From Peribacillus sp. ACCC06369 (GTDB lineage: Bacteria > Bacillota > Bacilli > Bacillales > DSM-1321), in contig NZ_JAUCEN010000002.1 of NCBI RefSeq assembly GCF_030348945.1, positions 2,356,001-2,420,000 of the forward strand: DNA of 64,000 nucleotides, given 5' to 3'. Below are positions 24,352-33,496 of this stretch, in pieces (position 1 is the first letter of the stretch; the number at the start of each line of letters is the position of its first letter). A model generated the notes under the pieces. The model was not told the origin of the DNA and ran no database searches. It saw only the letters and a list, made by a program, of their open reading frames with translations. The translations under genes and the position numbers were made by a program.

Positions 24352-25626
24352 TTGAATAATTTAAATCCACAACTGCAAGTTCCATCGGGGAAAATGACGA
24401 ACACTCGTTGGTTCTTTACGGCTTTTCCTTTGCTCATTCTTTTCACTGTTTCCATGATGGATAAGGCAAATATAAATATTTTACTGGCAAATAAGCCTTT
24501 TCTTACTGATTTGGGCATTGATGGAAACTTAGTGAAAGGAACACTTAGCAGCATATTTTTAGTGACTTATGCTTTTGGTCAATTAGCTTGGGGTTTCATC
24601 GTTGATAGGATTGGTGCACTACGCAGCGGTCTCATTGGGATCACTCTATGGGCATTTGCGATGGTTTTAGGTGGAATGGCCGATTCCATTAGTGCAATCT
24701 TATGGTCCAGGGCCATATTGGGAATCGGAGAAGGTGTCCTGTATCCAATGGCACTGAAATTGACCTCAAGCTGGTTCCCGCAGAATGAACAAGCAAAAGC
24801 ACAAACAACATGGTATAACGGGAATGCGATAGGGCCAGTTATCGGGCTTCCGCTAATAGCCATCATAGCGTCTACATACGGCTGGAGGGAAAGTTACTTT
24901 ATACTTGCAGCATTATCGGTCGTATGCTTGATTATATTTGTGATCATGACAAGAGATAATCCGGCTAAGCATTATGCAGTTAATTCAATGGAATTAAACT
25001 ATATTCAAAGTAATCAAAAAGAGGGGAAAACTCCTGCCGCAAATAAGGGGAATGTAAAAGCGGTTCTTACGAGTCCGATGTTCTGGATCTTAACGATTGT
25101 TTATTCTTGCATTTCCATTGCCTACTATGGAATTTCCACCTTTTTACCAAGCTATTTAACGGAAGAAAAAGGGATAGCTTTTGTAAATTCCGCTGTAATA
25201 AATGCCGGGGGTTTTGCATTAGCGATTGTTGTACAAATGGTTGCTGGGTTTCTCTCTGATCGATTCATGAAAAGGGCTGTTTTTGTATGCGGGGCATGCG
25301 GGCTTATCATCGTTTTCATGCTTTTCTCCCTTTTCACTACTGACAGCACAGTTGCGGCCGTATTGAGCATTTTACTGATAGGTCTTTTGTTTATGCCAGC
25401 TGCCCTTACCATGACCATGCTTCACCGTGTCGCATCACCGGAGGTAATGGGGAGCATCAGTGGGGTTTTCGGCTGTGTATCTTATTTAATTGCAGCTCTA
25501 GGACCTATGGTTGTCGGATTATTCAGTCAAATGAGGGGTTCATATAATGGTGGGTTTATTGCTCTTTTATGTTTTGTTGCCCTCTCCCTAATCTTAAGTG
25601 TTTTCTTAGTCAGAAAAGGATATTAG
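24352..25626 (+). CDS. MFS transporter in the Mo-hydroxylase operon
   Basis: A 424-residue transporter with about 12 membrane segments. MFS motifs LAWGFIVDRIGALRSG (residues 75-90) and AGFLSDRFMKRAV lie at equivalent places in the two halves. LGIGEGVLYPMALK marks the ACS group of organic-anion importers. The start is taken as TTG 24352, 9-10 bases after AGGGG; ATG 24394 is possible. The 145-base gap before it shows no terminator, so it is probably cotranscribed and imports the hydroxylase substrate (inference). Confidence 0.85.
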   Translation: MNNLNPQLQVPSGKMTNTRWFFTAFPLLILFTVSMMDKANINILLANKPFLTDLGIDGNLVKGTLSSIFLVTYAFGQLAWGFIVDRIGALRSGLIGITLWAFAMVLGGMADSISAILWSRAILGIGEGVLYPMALKLTSSWFPQNEQAKAQTTWYNGNAIGPVIGLPLIAIIASTYGWRESYFILAALSVVCLIIFVIMTRDNPAKHYAVNSMELNYIQSNQKEGKTPAANKGNVKAVLTSPMFWILTIVYSCISIAYYGISTFLPSYLTEEKGIAFVNSAVINAGGFALAIVVQMVAGFLSDRFMKRAVFVCGACGLIIVFMLFSLFTTDSTVAAVLSILLIGLLFMPAALTMTMLHRVASPEVMGSISGVFGCVSYLIAALGPMVVGLFSQMRGSYNGGFIALLCFVALSLILSVFLVRKGY

Positions 25627-25747
25627 GTGATCTGATTTAAATTACTGAAAATGAATAATGGGGGAGAGACAAATGGGCATTTTCTATTTGTCTCCCTTTT
25701 TTCTGCTTCCAAATATGTGAATATCAGATTTCAAGAGGGGGTTAAGT

Positions 25748-26797
25748 ATGTCAAGGTTACAAGAACTAAAGGATGTATTGGAAAATATAAATTCAGCATG
25801 GGAGCGGCACGAAAAAGCAGCTATGGTCATGCAGATAGGTGTAAAAGGTTCTGCATACAGACTTCCAGGTGCAAAAATGATGATGGCATCGGACGGCAAG
25901 ATGTTTGGCACGATAAGTGGCGGATGTTTGGAAAACGATTTATATGGCTGGGCGGAAAAAGCTATGGAAACCAACACTTTCCTTACACACCAATATGACT
26001 TAAGCGAGAATGAAATTTGGGGATTGGGAATCGGATGCAAAGGTAAATTGGATATATTTATCCTTCCTATTGAGCCAGATGACGAATTCTGGATCATGAC
26101 CAATCAAATTGTCCAGAAAGGTCAAAAATTCACATTGATATTGGATGTCTCCACCGGTAAAGGGTTAATCATCGATAAATATGGTAACCTCATTGGAAAT
26201 CATGAGAATGTGCCTTCTGAAGTCATTGAAAAAGCAAGAATGGTGATGGATACACAAACTCGTGCGGAAATGGTGAACCTGGAGGGAAACCGGTTTTTAA
26301 TTGATGCTATAAAGCCTAGTGAGCATTTGATAATCGCTGGGGCTGGCAGAGATGCTGTACCAGTTGTTGATTTGGCGGCAAAAGCTGGGTTTTCCGTAAC
26401 GGTATTGGACTCACGTAAAGATTTCAATAATGATCGTCTGTTTCCTTTGGGTTCGAATTTGCAAAAATGCCCAGAGGAAATAAATCCTTGTGAATTCACT
26501 GGATCATGGTGGGTAGTCATGAATCATGTCCAGTCTTTAGATGAGAAAACCTTACAAGTGGCTTTAAAAAGTGACCCACGATATATTGGTGTGCTTGGCC
26601 CAATCTCCCGTACAACGGAAATGCTCAATACCATTGGAGAAGACTTCAACAGCGGTCCAATTCACTCACCAATTGGTTTGGACCTCGGTGCTGAAACGAT
26701 GGAAGAAGTTGCACTAAGTATTGTGTCAGAACTTATGGCTGTAAGGAATGGAAGAATTCCTGCACCCTTGCATGGTAAAGTGAAGATTCATGCCTAA
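25748..26797 (+). CDS. XdhC/CoxF-family molybdenum-enzyme maturation protein
   Basis: A 349-residue XdhC-family protein. Residues 20-75 hold MVMQIGVKGSAYRLPGAKM and the signature ISGGCLENDL; GIGCKGKLDIFI follows at about 97. A C-terminal Rossmann-like domain begins at LIIAGAGRDAVPVVDLA (about 195) and contains GVLGPISRTTEM and IGLDLGAETMEEVALSI. XdhC proteins bind and sulfurate the Mo cofactor and insert it into xanthine-dehydrogenase-type enzymes. It overlaps the MocA-like gene by 8 bases. Confidence 0.9.
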   Translation: MSRLQELKDVLENINSAWERHEKAAMVMQIGVKGSAYRLPGAKMMMASDGKMFGTISGGCLENDLYGWAEKAMETNTFLTHQYDLSENEIWGLGIGCKGKLDIFILPIEPDDEFWIMTNQIVQKGQKFTLILDVSTGKGLIIDKYGNLIGNHENVPSEVIEKARMVMDTQTRAEMVNLEGNRFLIDAIKPSEHLIIAGAGRDAVPVVDLAAKAGFSVTVLDSRKDFNNDRLFPLGSNLQKCPEEINPCEFTGSWWVVMNHVQSLDEKTLQVALKSDPRYIGVLGPISRTTEMLNTIGEDFNSGPIHSPIGLDLGAETMEEVALSIVSELMAVRNGRIPAPLHGKVKIHA

Positions 26798-27398
26798 AAT
26801 AGGCGCAATCATACTTGCGGCAGGCATGTCCATTCGAATGGGAGAACCTAAACTGTTACTTCCTTTACGGGGCCAACCTCTTTTTCGTCATGTCATTCAT
26901 CCTATCCTTGGCAGTTCCATGCAGCCCATCTTCTTGGTTGCCGGTAAATATATAGAAGAAATGCGTCAACATTGTGCTGATTTTCCAGAATTGAAGATTA
27001 TTCATAATCCGAAGTATGCAGATGGAATGTCCACCTCCTTAAAACTTGGAGTTCAATCCATCAAAGAACATGTGGATGCAGTCATGATCTTCCTTGCGGA
27101 TCAGCCGCTCATTTCCCCTGACATCATACAAGCTTTAATTCAAAAATATACAGCATGTAAAGATGAAGGAATACGGATCGTACAACCGAAATATAAAGGA
27201 GACTTAGGACATCCGATACTAGTGGATGCAGTGATCCTCAATGAATTCCATTCAATAGAAGGTGATCAAGGTGGTAAAAAAATCCTCAGGAAATATGCCC
27301 GGGTGACTGAAACAGTTTCTTTTGATAATCCGATGTGGGGAGTTGACATTGACACGCCAGAAGACTTCCTGAAAGTGAAACTGCATTTGGATTCATAA
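26790..27398 (+). CDS. MocA-like molybdenum cofactor cytidylyltransferase
   Basis: Nucleotidyltransferase of 202 residues with the MobA/MocA N-terminal motif IILAAGMSIRMGEPKLLLPL, FLADQPLIS (metal-binding Asp) in the middle and GVDIDTPEDF near the end. MocA converts Mo-molybdopterin to its CMP form, the version used by xanthine-dehydrogenase-type enzymes. Together with XdhC this gives a dedicated cofactor supply. Last gene of the operon. Confidence 0.88.
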   Translation: MPKIGAIILAAGMSIRMGEPKLLLPLRGQPLFRHVIHPILGSSMQPIFLVAGKYIEEMRQHCADFPELKIIHNPKYADGMSTSLKLGVQSIKEHVDAVMIFLADQPLISPDIIQALIQKYTACKDEGIRIVQPKYKGDLGHPILVDAVILNEFHSIEGDQGGKKILRKYARVTETVSFDNPMWGVDIDTPEDFLKVKLHLDS

Positions 27399-27527
27399 TG
27401 CAAACCAATGAATGACATGAGTAATACTGGACGAAATATCGCGCGGATGGCCGGAATAAGCGAGAGAAGGTTGGAATATCACGCGAATCGATCGTATACT
27501 GCCTGAGGGTCTTTAAATGTGGCATAA

Positions 27528-27583
27528 AATAAAAGGGTTCCTACAATTGCGGACTGAATATCGCAAATAGGCACCCTTTTATT
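27528..27583. terminator. Bidirectional terminator between the Mo-hydroxylase operon and gntR
   Basis: AATAAAAGGGT (27528-27538) pairs with ACCCTTTTATT (27573-27583); a smaller GCG..CGC element lies inside. T-rich tails occur on both strands, and the genes converge on it. Confidence 0.75.
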
Positions 27584-27593
27584 AATGTTAATT

Positions 27594-28307
27594 TTATTCA
27601 GATATACGTTTTATGTAATCAAGGTAATAATCATGACTTTTTTGGATATGGATTGTATTGACCTTTATTGCTTTTTCTACATCTTTGTCACGAATTGCAT
27701 GGATTAACTGTAAGTGCTCGTTGTTCCGATCCTCATACCAGCCTTTATCAACCATTGTAACATCTTCATTACGGGCCGACAAAAAGGAAATTCTTAAAGA
27801 AAGCCATAATGAATCAGTAGTCTTTTGGAGAAAGGTATTTCTCGAGTAGGAATATAATAAGCGGTGAAATTCAATGTTTGCACGACTAGCCGCTATTCGG
27901 TCATTACTATTAATTGCCCCTTGCAGTTTATCCGTTGCCCATTCCAATTTTTTTAATTCCTCTTCCGTAATTCCTTCACATGCTTTTTGTATCGAATAGT
28001 TTTCGAGCATTTTCCTGATTTCCAATTCTTGCTGCAAAAGTCCAATATCCACATTGGATATGACCATACCTATACCAGGTTTCACCTGAAGCAAATTTTC
28101 CTGTTCTAATTTCCTCAAAGCTTCACGAACCGGTGTACGGCTACAATTGAATTGTTGGGCGATATCATCTTCCGTTAAACGATCTCCTGGTAAAAATACC
28201 CCTTCGATGATCGCATTTTTAATAACAAAAAATATAGCTTCCCTTAAGGGCTTAGAAGAATAATGTTCTATTTGTTCTGTAATATATTGATAGTGTTTGG
28301 TTTCCAT
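27594..28307 (-). CDS. GntR-family regulator, FadR type with FCD domain
   Basis: A 237-residue GntR protein. The winged helix (18-80) includes PGDRLTEDDIAQQFNCSRTPV, cited here as PGDRLTEDDIAQ and NCSRTPVREALRKLEQ. The C-terminal FCD domain (90-225) is helical with EIRKMLE, an FHRLLYSYS segment and a late HLQLIHAIRDKD, the His/Asp pattern of FCD metal/ligand sites. Start ATG 28307 follows AAAGGAGC. It is convergent with the Mo-hydroxylase operon, and both promoters carry related palindromes. It probably represses that operon and itself, with an organic acid as effector (inference). Confidence 0.88.
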   Translation of the reverse strand: METKHYQYITEQIEHYSSKPLREAIFFVIKNAIIEGVFLPGDRLTEDDIAQQFNCSRTPVREALRKLEQENLLQVKPGIGMVISNVDIGLLQQELEIRKMLENYSIQKACEGITEEELKKLEWATDKLQGAINSNDRIAASRANIEFHRLLYSYSRNTFLQKTTDSLWLSLRISFLSARNEDVTMVDKGWYEDRNNEHLQLIHAIRDKDVEKAIKVNTIHIQKSHDYYLDYIKRISE

Positions 28308-28331
28308 GGTGCTCCTTTCTAAAATCCAATT

Positions 28332-28345
28332 ATATACAAGTATAT
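28332..28345 (-). promoter_or_regulatory. Candidate autoregulatory operator of the FCD regulator
   Basis: ATATACAAGTATAT is a palindrome with a 2-base centre, 25 bases upstream of the gntR start. On the minus strand it overlaps a TATAAT-like -10 box. Its core differs by one base from the TATACATGTAT core of the palindrome at 19863. Confidence 0.55.
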
Positions 28346-28761
28346 TTATTTTATCTTAAAAAACGATTGAAGTCATTTCAATGCTTCAGACTTTTGATTA
28401 TTTATACATTTCAATGGTTCGAGTCCGTTTCTGTTTCGGCATAACTAATGATTTAGCATTTATTTCAAATCCAAGAGGTGACTTATATAATCTAGGGAAT
28501 TGCCCGATAATATAGTGGAAAACAAGGGAGTCATAGAATAAGTGGAAGCAAACTTACAGTAAACATCGGTTTGATATAGTCACTTTGCCGTGATGAATGA
28601 TGTATTCTATCCTGCTAGAAGTGCAATGAAGTTGCTCGTTTACCTAAACATGCTATGATGGAAATAGAAGTGTTTGCTATTATTTATTTTCTAAAGTAAC
28701 GAGAACGTCAGATTGATTTTTTTTCAAATGGACAACAGAGGATACAGGAGGAGTTTTTATA
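28346..28761. other. Gene-free divergent promoter region
   Basis: Between gntR (minus) and the D-cysteine desulfhydrase gene (plus). A likely promoter for the latter is TTGCTC (28632-28637), 16 bases, TATGAT (28654-28659). The 80 bases to the start codon hold no hairpin I can recognise. Confidence 0.45.
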
Positions 28762-29757
28762 ATGAATTTAGCACAATTTCCCAGAAAGCGATATACACCA
28801 ACATATACATCAGTTGAGAGATTAGATCATTTTTCTGAAGTTCTTGGGGGCCCATCCATATATGTTAAACGAGATGATATGCTTGGTCTGACGGCTGGGG
28901 GAAATAAAACAAGAAAACTGGAATTCCTTGTTGCCGATGCATTGGAACAAGGCGCGGATACGTTGATTACATGTGGAGGCATTCAATCGAATCATTGCCG
29001 CTTGACACTAGCTGCTGCCGTTAAAGAGAAAATGAAATGCATCCTTGTGTTGGAAGAGGGGCTTTCAAAAAATTCAGAGCCGGATTTTAACGGTAACTAT
29101 TTTCTCTATCATTTATTGGGGGCTGACCAAATTATAGTTGTACCTAATGGAGCGGACTTAATGCAAGAAATGCAGAAAGTGTCTAAAGAGGTAACGGAGA
29201 AAGGACATAAACCTTACATCATTCCCGTTGGAGGATCCAATGTCATTGGTGCAACGGGATATGTTGCATGCGCTCAAGAGATTTTAGCACAGTCCTTTGA
29301 GCAAGGGATAGATTTGAAAGCAGTTATTTGTGTAAGCGGCAGTGGGGGAATGCATGCTGGTTTGGTGGCAGGATTTCATGGAAATCAAAGTGGAATTTCA
29401 GTAATTGGCATAAATGTAAGCAGAGGGAAAGCTGAACAAGAAGAGAAAGTTTTTCAGCTTGTTAGAGAAACTTTAACACACATCGGCATAGAAAATTCAA
29501 TCCCTCGTGAGGCTGTTACGTGTTTGGATGAGTATGTCGGTCCTGGTTATGCTTTGCCTACCCCTGAAATGGTGGAAGCTGTCAAGCTTATGGCAAGAAC
29601 AGAAGGGATTTTGCTGGATCCGGTATACACGGGTAAAGCGGCAGCGGGACTCATTGATTTAATCCAAAAAGGCACCTTTAAGCCGGAGGATAACATCCTT
29701 TTTGTACACTCTGGTGGTGCTTCATCGTTATACGCCAATACTTCTCTCTTTAATTAA
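28762..29757 (+). CDS. dcyD: D-cysteine desulfhydrase / ACC-deaminase family PLP enzyme
   Basis: A 331-residue fold-type II PLP enzyme. It begins FPRKRYTPTYTSVERLDHFS, then YVKRDDMLGLTAGGNKTRKLEF with the Schiff-base Lys in NKTRK, and ITCGGIQSNHCR for the carboxylate site. This order is typical of DcyD, which turns D-cysteine into pyruvate, sulfide and ammonia. 1-Aminocyclopropane-1-carboxylate deaminase is the close alternative, and discriminating residues cannot be resolved by eye. ATG 28762 follows AGGAGG. It is monocistronic. Confidence 0.8.
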   Translation: MNLAQFPRKRYTPTYTSVERLDHFSEVLGGPSIYVKRDDMLGLTAGGNKTRKLEFLVADALEQGADTLITCGGIQSNHCRLTLAAAVKEKMKCILVLEEGLSKNSEPDFNGNYFLYHLLGADQIIVVPNGADLMQEMQKVSKEVTEKGHKPYIIPVGGSNVIGATGYVACAQEILAQSFEQGIDLKAVICVSGSGGMHAGLVAGFHGNQSGISVIGINVSRGKAEQEEKVFQLVRETLTHIGIENSIPREAVTCLDEYVGPGYALPTPEMVEAVKLMARTEGILLDPVYTGKAAAGLIDLIQKGTFKPEDNILFVHSGGASSLYANTSLFN

Positions 29758-30014
29758 ATGTCATTGAATAATAAATACTAATCTTAAAGTGGAAAAAGCT
29801 CGCTCATTTGCATAGCTCAATTGGCAAGACAACAGAAGCAGTGAGAGTATTCTAAACGGGATTCTTTCTATACTTAATATGCAGGCAAATTCCAATATGA
29901 GTCATTAATTCTTAGTTAATAACTCTTTATTTCAACTAAATTTGAATGGGGAGAACATATGTTTTATAATGTTCTTTGAGTAAGTAATTATCTATCGGAA
30001 TAGGGAGGGATTAT

Positions 30015-30518
30015 ATGTATATTACAATTTCAGATTTTATTAAAGAATGGAATAAAGAAGCTATACTGACTCAAAAGGTTTTGGATAGCTTGACAGATGA
30101 TTCATTAGAACAACAAGTTTATCCTGAAGGTCGTACTTTGGGAAGAATTGCGTGGCATCTCACAACAAGCATTCCAGATTATCTAGCTCATTTCGGTTTA
30201 AAGATTGATCGGATAGAAAGTGCAGAAAACGTCCCATCTTCAGCCCAGGAAATAGCTATTACTTTTAAAAATGTAAGTTCTCATGCAGCCAAAATTATTG
30301 AACATCAATGGACAGACGAATCCTTAGAACAAATACAAGAAGCTTTTGGAAGACAGGAAACAAATGCGTCCATCCTTATGGGGCTAATCAAGCATATTGT
30401 TCATCATCGGGGACAAGTTACGGTTCTGATGCGTCAAGCAGGAATAAAACCTTCTGGGGTTTATGGGCCGCCAAAAGAAGATTGGATTCATTTAGGTGTG
30501 GAAAATCCACCACTATAA
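30015..30518 (+). CDS. DinB-family metalloprotein
   Basis: A 167-residue four-helix protein of the DinB/YfiT group. The His triad is plausible: one in GRIAWHLTTSIP (residue about 50) and two in KHIVHHRGQVTVLMR (about 125-130), the usual bivalent-metal site. Such proteins act as thiol-dependent transferases or are stress induced; the substrate is unknown. Start ATG 30015 follows AGGGAGGG. It stands alone with its own terminator. Confidence 0.85.
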   Translation: MYITISDFIKEWNKEAILTQKVLDSLTDDSLEQQVYPEGRTLGRIAWHLTTSIPDYLAHFGLKIDRIESAENVPSSAQEIAITFKNVSSHAAKIIEHQWTDESLEQIQEAFGRQETNASILMGLIKHIVHHRGQVTVLMRQAGIKPSGVYGPPKEDWIHLGVENPPL

Positions 30519-30581
30519 TTATGCTATCTTATAAAGCTTAAGTAATGATCTTCAACAAAAAGGTTCTATTGTTTAATATTT

Positions 30582-30624
30582 AAATCCCAATTCCTCATTC
30601 ATAGACTGAGAAATTGGGATTTTT
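30582..30624 (+). terminator. Terminator after the DinB-like gene
   Basis: AAATCCCAATTCCTCA (30582-30597) and TGAGAAATTGGGATTT (30607-30622) form a 16-bp stem with one mismatch and a 9-base loop, ending in TTTTT. Confidence 0.88.
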
Positions 30625-30695
30625 AATCGTGGAATACCCTTAAAACTTCGGGGCTGTCTTAAAGAGCTTTTCCTTTTATGAAACAGAAGGGGGGA

Positions 30696-30900
30696 GCTAA
30701 GTGCTTTTGCAGAGAACAAAGCTATTAAGCTGTACGTAAAAATGGGGCTTTAACATAAGAACAGTTACTATGAGTTTGCTGTTTTGAATGAAAAGCACTT
30801 TAACTTCACTTTGAAAAATACTTACGGCTGAAATAGGGATAAAGGAGATTACTTACTATATTTACATAATAAAAAATGGATGGTACGGAACAAATCGTAA
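30696..30900 (+). pseudogene. Decayed acyltransferase (GNAT-like) C-terminal fragment
   Basis: One reading frame gives AENKAIKLYVKMGL, which resembles the C-terminal N.xAI.LYxKxGF motif of GNAT acetyltransferases. It continues in frame through TAA and TGA codons (HKNSYYEFAVLNEKHFNF, then GDYLLYLHNKKWMVR) to a final TAA at 30898. The codon-like continuity across two stops suggests a degraded gene whose 5' half is gone. The GNAT label rests on one short motif. Confidence 0.45.
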
Positions 30901-31119
30901 GTCTTGAAATAAAACTAAACAAATCGAACAGTTATTCGTCAACTATGCTATACTTGTAAAAGTGGGTGAAAATTTTGTATATTTTGAAAATTAGTTACAA
31001 TTTTTCTCCTAAATATGGCTTTTTTTTTATGGATCAGGAGTTCTTTTATTGATTAAATATGTAAAATATCTTTAAGTCGAGATATGGTCGTAAAAATAGA
31101 TTTTGGGAGGAAAAGCCTT
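30901..31119. other. Upstream region of the DUF1611 gene
   Basis: AT-rich and without coding evidence. GCTATACTTG near 30947-30956 is a plausible -10 region, but I see no good -35 partner. Confidence 0.35.
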
Positions 31120-32208
31120 ATGAAAGAAACAGCTATAGTATATTGTGAAAATAATTTTGGGACAATGGATGGAAAGACAGCTAATGGACTAGTTAGAAGC
31201 TCTAGGAAATTTGAGATTGTTGGTGTGATTGATAGTACAAAGGCTGGAATGGATGCGGGCGATTACCTTATTGGGGAGAAAAATGGAATACCTATATTCA
31301 AGGACCTTAACCAGGCACTCGAAAATATACAGAATGTTCCTGATCAATTCATATATGGAATAGCTCCTTCAGAGGCATTCCTTAAAAAGGATGAGAGAAA
31401 TCTCCTTCTCAAAGCTATGGAACATGGGATGAATATCGTTAACCCTCTTCATGAGTTTTTTACAGATGACCCAGAGTTCATTAAGCACGCAGAACAATTC
31501 AATATCACGATCCATGACGTAAGAAAACCTGCACGAAAAAAGGATATGCATCTCTTTTCAGGACGGATTTTAAACATTGATACACCCATTGTAGCCGTTC
31601 TTGGTACGGATAGTGCAATAGGCAAGCGTACAACGTCGGTTCTGCTCGAAGATGCCTTACTAAAAAGGGGCTTTAATGTCGCTTTTATTGCGACGGGACA
31701 AACGGGACTGATACAGGGGGCGAAATACGGTGTGGCGATTGATGCAATCCCGTCCCAATTCATGACAGGTGAAATTGAAAACCAAATCATGAAGGCATAT
31801 GAAAATGATAATCCGGATATTATTATTGTCGAAGGCCAAGGGGCGTTAAGCCACCCAGCATATATAAGTTCGTGTGGAATAATAAGAGGCTCAAGACCTG
31901 GAGCGGTCATCATTCAGCACGCACCCAAACGGGAACATTTAGGTGACTTTAGCTATATGGAAATGCCGACGGTAAAAAGCGAGATCGATCTTATTGAAAA
32001 CTTTTCAAAGGCAAAAGTGATTGCGGTGACCATCAACCATGAAAACATGTCCGATGATGAGTTGGCTAAAACAATTTCCGAATATGAAGAGGATATTAAA
32101 CTTCCAACGACTGATGTACTAAAATTTGGCTGCGACAAACTGATTGCAAGTATTTTTGATGCCTTCCCCAACTTGAATGGTAAACAGGAAAAAGCATTGA
32201 TTAAATGA
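31120..32208 (+). CDS. DUF1611-family protein (DgcN-like)
   Basis: A 362-residue DUF1611 protein. The N-terminal Rossmann-like part has RKFEIVGVIDSTKAG. The C-terminal part has a P-loop-like VLGTDSAIGKRTTS near residue 155, VEGQGALSHPAY and INHENM. The start is ATG 31120 behind GGGAGG; a GTG at 31084 has none. Some members (DgcN) are reported in D-glutamate catabolism as acyltransferases (recalled, unchecked). The stop overlaps the racemase gene (ATGA), so the two proteins very probably act on the same amino acid. Confidence 0.8.
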   Translation: MKETAIVYCENNFGTMDGKTANGLVRSSRKFEIVGVIDSTKAGMDAGDYLIGEKNGIPIFKDLNQALENIQNVPDQFIYGIAPSEAFLKKDERNLLLKAMEHGMNIVNPLHEFFTDDPEFIKHAEQFNITIHDVRKPARKKDMHLFSGRILNIDTPIVAVLGTDSAIGKRTTSVLLEDALLKRGFNVAFIATGQTGLIQGAKYGVAIDAIPSQFMTGEIENQIMKAYENDNPDIIIVEGQGALSHPAYISSCGIIRGSRPGAVIIQHAPKREHLGDFSYMEMPTVKSEIDLIENFSKAKVIAVTINHENMSDDELAKTISEYEEDIKLPTTDVLKFGCDKLIASIFDAFPNLNGKQEKALIK

Positions 32209-33281
32209 CACAGTCTTTTACACCAAGGATCGAAATCAACCTTGCAAAAATTGCCCATAATGCAGCTGAGCTTGTTAAAATATATGGCACAAAAAATATT
32301 GAGATTATGGGCGTTACAAAAACGGTTTGCGGAGCTCCGGAAATAGCAAGGATCTTATTGGATCAAGGGATTCATATGCTCGCAGATTCGAAGGTTGCCA
32401 ATCTTCAAAAAATGCGTGATGCAGGAATCAAGGCAAACTTTGTATTATTAAAATCTCCTTCTTTAAGTGAAGTGGATTCTGTTATAAAAAATGCAGATAT
32501 TAGCTTGAATACCGAGTTTTCCGTTATTGGAAAATTATCAGAAGCTGCTTTAAGGCATAACAAGGAGCAGAAGATTATTCTTATGATCGAAATGGGAGAT
32601 TTAAGAGAAGGAATCATGCCTGAAGATCTAGATTCTTTTATTTCAGAGGTCTTGAAACTCCAAGGTGTCAAAATAGTGGGCATAGGAGTTAACTTTGCCT
32701 GCTTTGGAGGAGTAAAACCAAACGAGCAGAAAATGGGCATGTTATCTTTACTGGCCAGCGCAGTTGAAACGAAATTCTCTCTTCCTCTTTCCTATATATC
32801 GGGAGGGAACTCTGCCAATTATAATTGGTTCATGGCAGTTGATTCAGTAGGGAAGGTTAACAATTTACGGTTGGGCGAATCCATTTATTTGGGTCGTGAA
32901 ACCTTAGATAGACTGGCCATCCCGGATTTATATACTGATGCGTTCACTTTCGTGACTGAAGTTATTGAATCGAAAAGAAAACCATCCGTACCCTATGGGG
33001 AAATAGGTCAGAATGCTTTTGGAGTCTTTCCTCAATTTCAAGATCGTGGCCAAATGAGTAGAGTTATTCTTGGAGTGGGTAATCAGGATGTTCTGGTGGC
33101 AGGGTTAATTCCGACAACGGATATCGAGATCCTTGGTTCGAGTAGTGATCACACCGTGCTTGATCCAAAAAAGTGTAATCTGATAGTAGGAGACGAAGTC
33201 ACTTTTAACCTTAACTATGGTGCGCTTCTTTCCATTATGACTTCTCCTTATGTTTATAAAAAATACAGCAACGCCATTTAA
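32205..33281 (+). CDS. Alanine/ornithine racemase-family PLP enzyme
   Basis: Fold-type III PLP enzyme of 358 residues, similar to the Orr/YhfX-type amino acid racemases. The N-terminal barrel starts PRIEINLAKIAHNAAELV and has the PLP lysine in IEIMGVTKTVCGAPEIA, cited in part as GVTKTVCGAPE. Later ISGGNSANYNW and LRLGESIYLGR bind phosphate and close the barrel. Ornithine and other basic amino acids are known substrates in the family. Translation is coupled to the DUF1611 gene by a 4-base overlap. Confidence 0.85.
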   Translation: MTQSFTPRIEINLAKIAHNAAELVKIYGTKNIEIMGVTKTVCGAPEIARILLDQGIHMLADSKVANLQKMRDAGIKANFVLLKSPSLSEVDSVIKNADISLNTEFSVIGKLSEAALRHNKEQKIILMIEMGDLREGIMPEDLDSFISEVLKLQGVKIVGIGVNFACFGGVKPNEQKMGMLSLLASAVETKFSLPLSYISGGNSANYNWFMAVDSVGKVNNLRLGESIYLGRETLDRLAIPDLYTDAFTFVTEVIESKRKPSVPYGEIGQNAFGVFPQFQDRGQMSRVILGVGNQDVLVAGLIPTTDIEILGSSSDHTVLDPKKCNLIVGDEVTFNLNYGALLSIMTSPYVYKKYSNAI

Positions 33282-33496
33282 GCAAGTCATCATTCCACGT
33301 AATAAACTCCATTTTCCTCTCCATTCATTAAATCAAAAGGCAGGCTGTGAATGCTAATAAAGTACAGAAGCAAACTGTTAAACAGCCTAATCCCGGATCA
33401 TTCGGTTAAGTTTGTTAGTCTATATCACTTAAAAAGGTTCCTGTCATCAGGATTACCAGCAAGTACTTCATTCATAGATTGTATCTTTTGCAAGGA

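Noticed and set aside
28405..28435. T-arm-like GGTTCGAGTCC sequence suggesting a tRNA
   Set aside because: The T stem can pair, but there is no matching acceptor stem, anticodon arm or D arm upstream.
29805..29860. D-arm-like TAGCTCAATTGGCA sequence
   Set aside because: No anticodon or T arm follows and no cloverleaf can be drawn; probably chance or a very old fragment.
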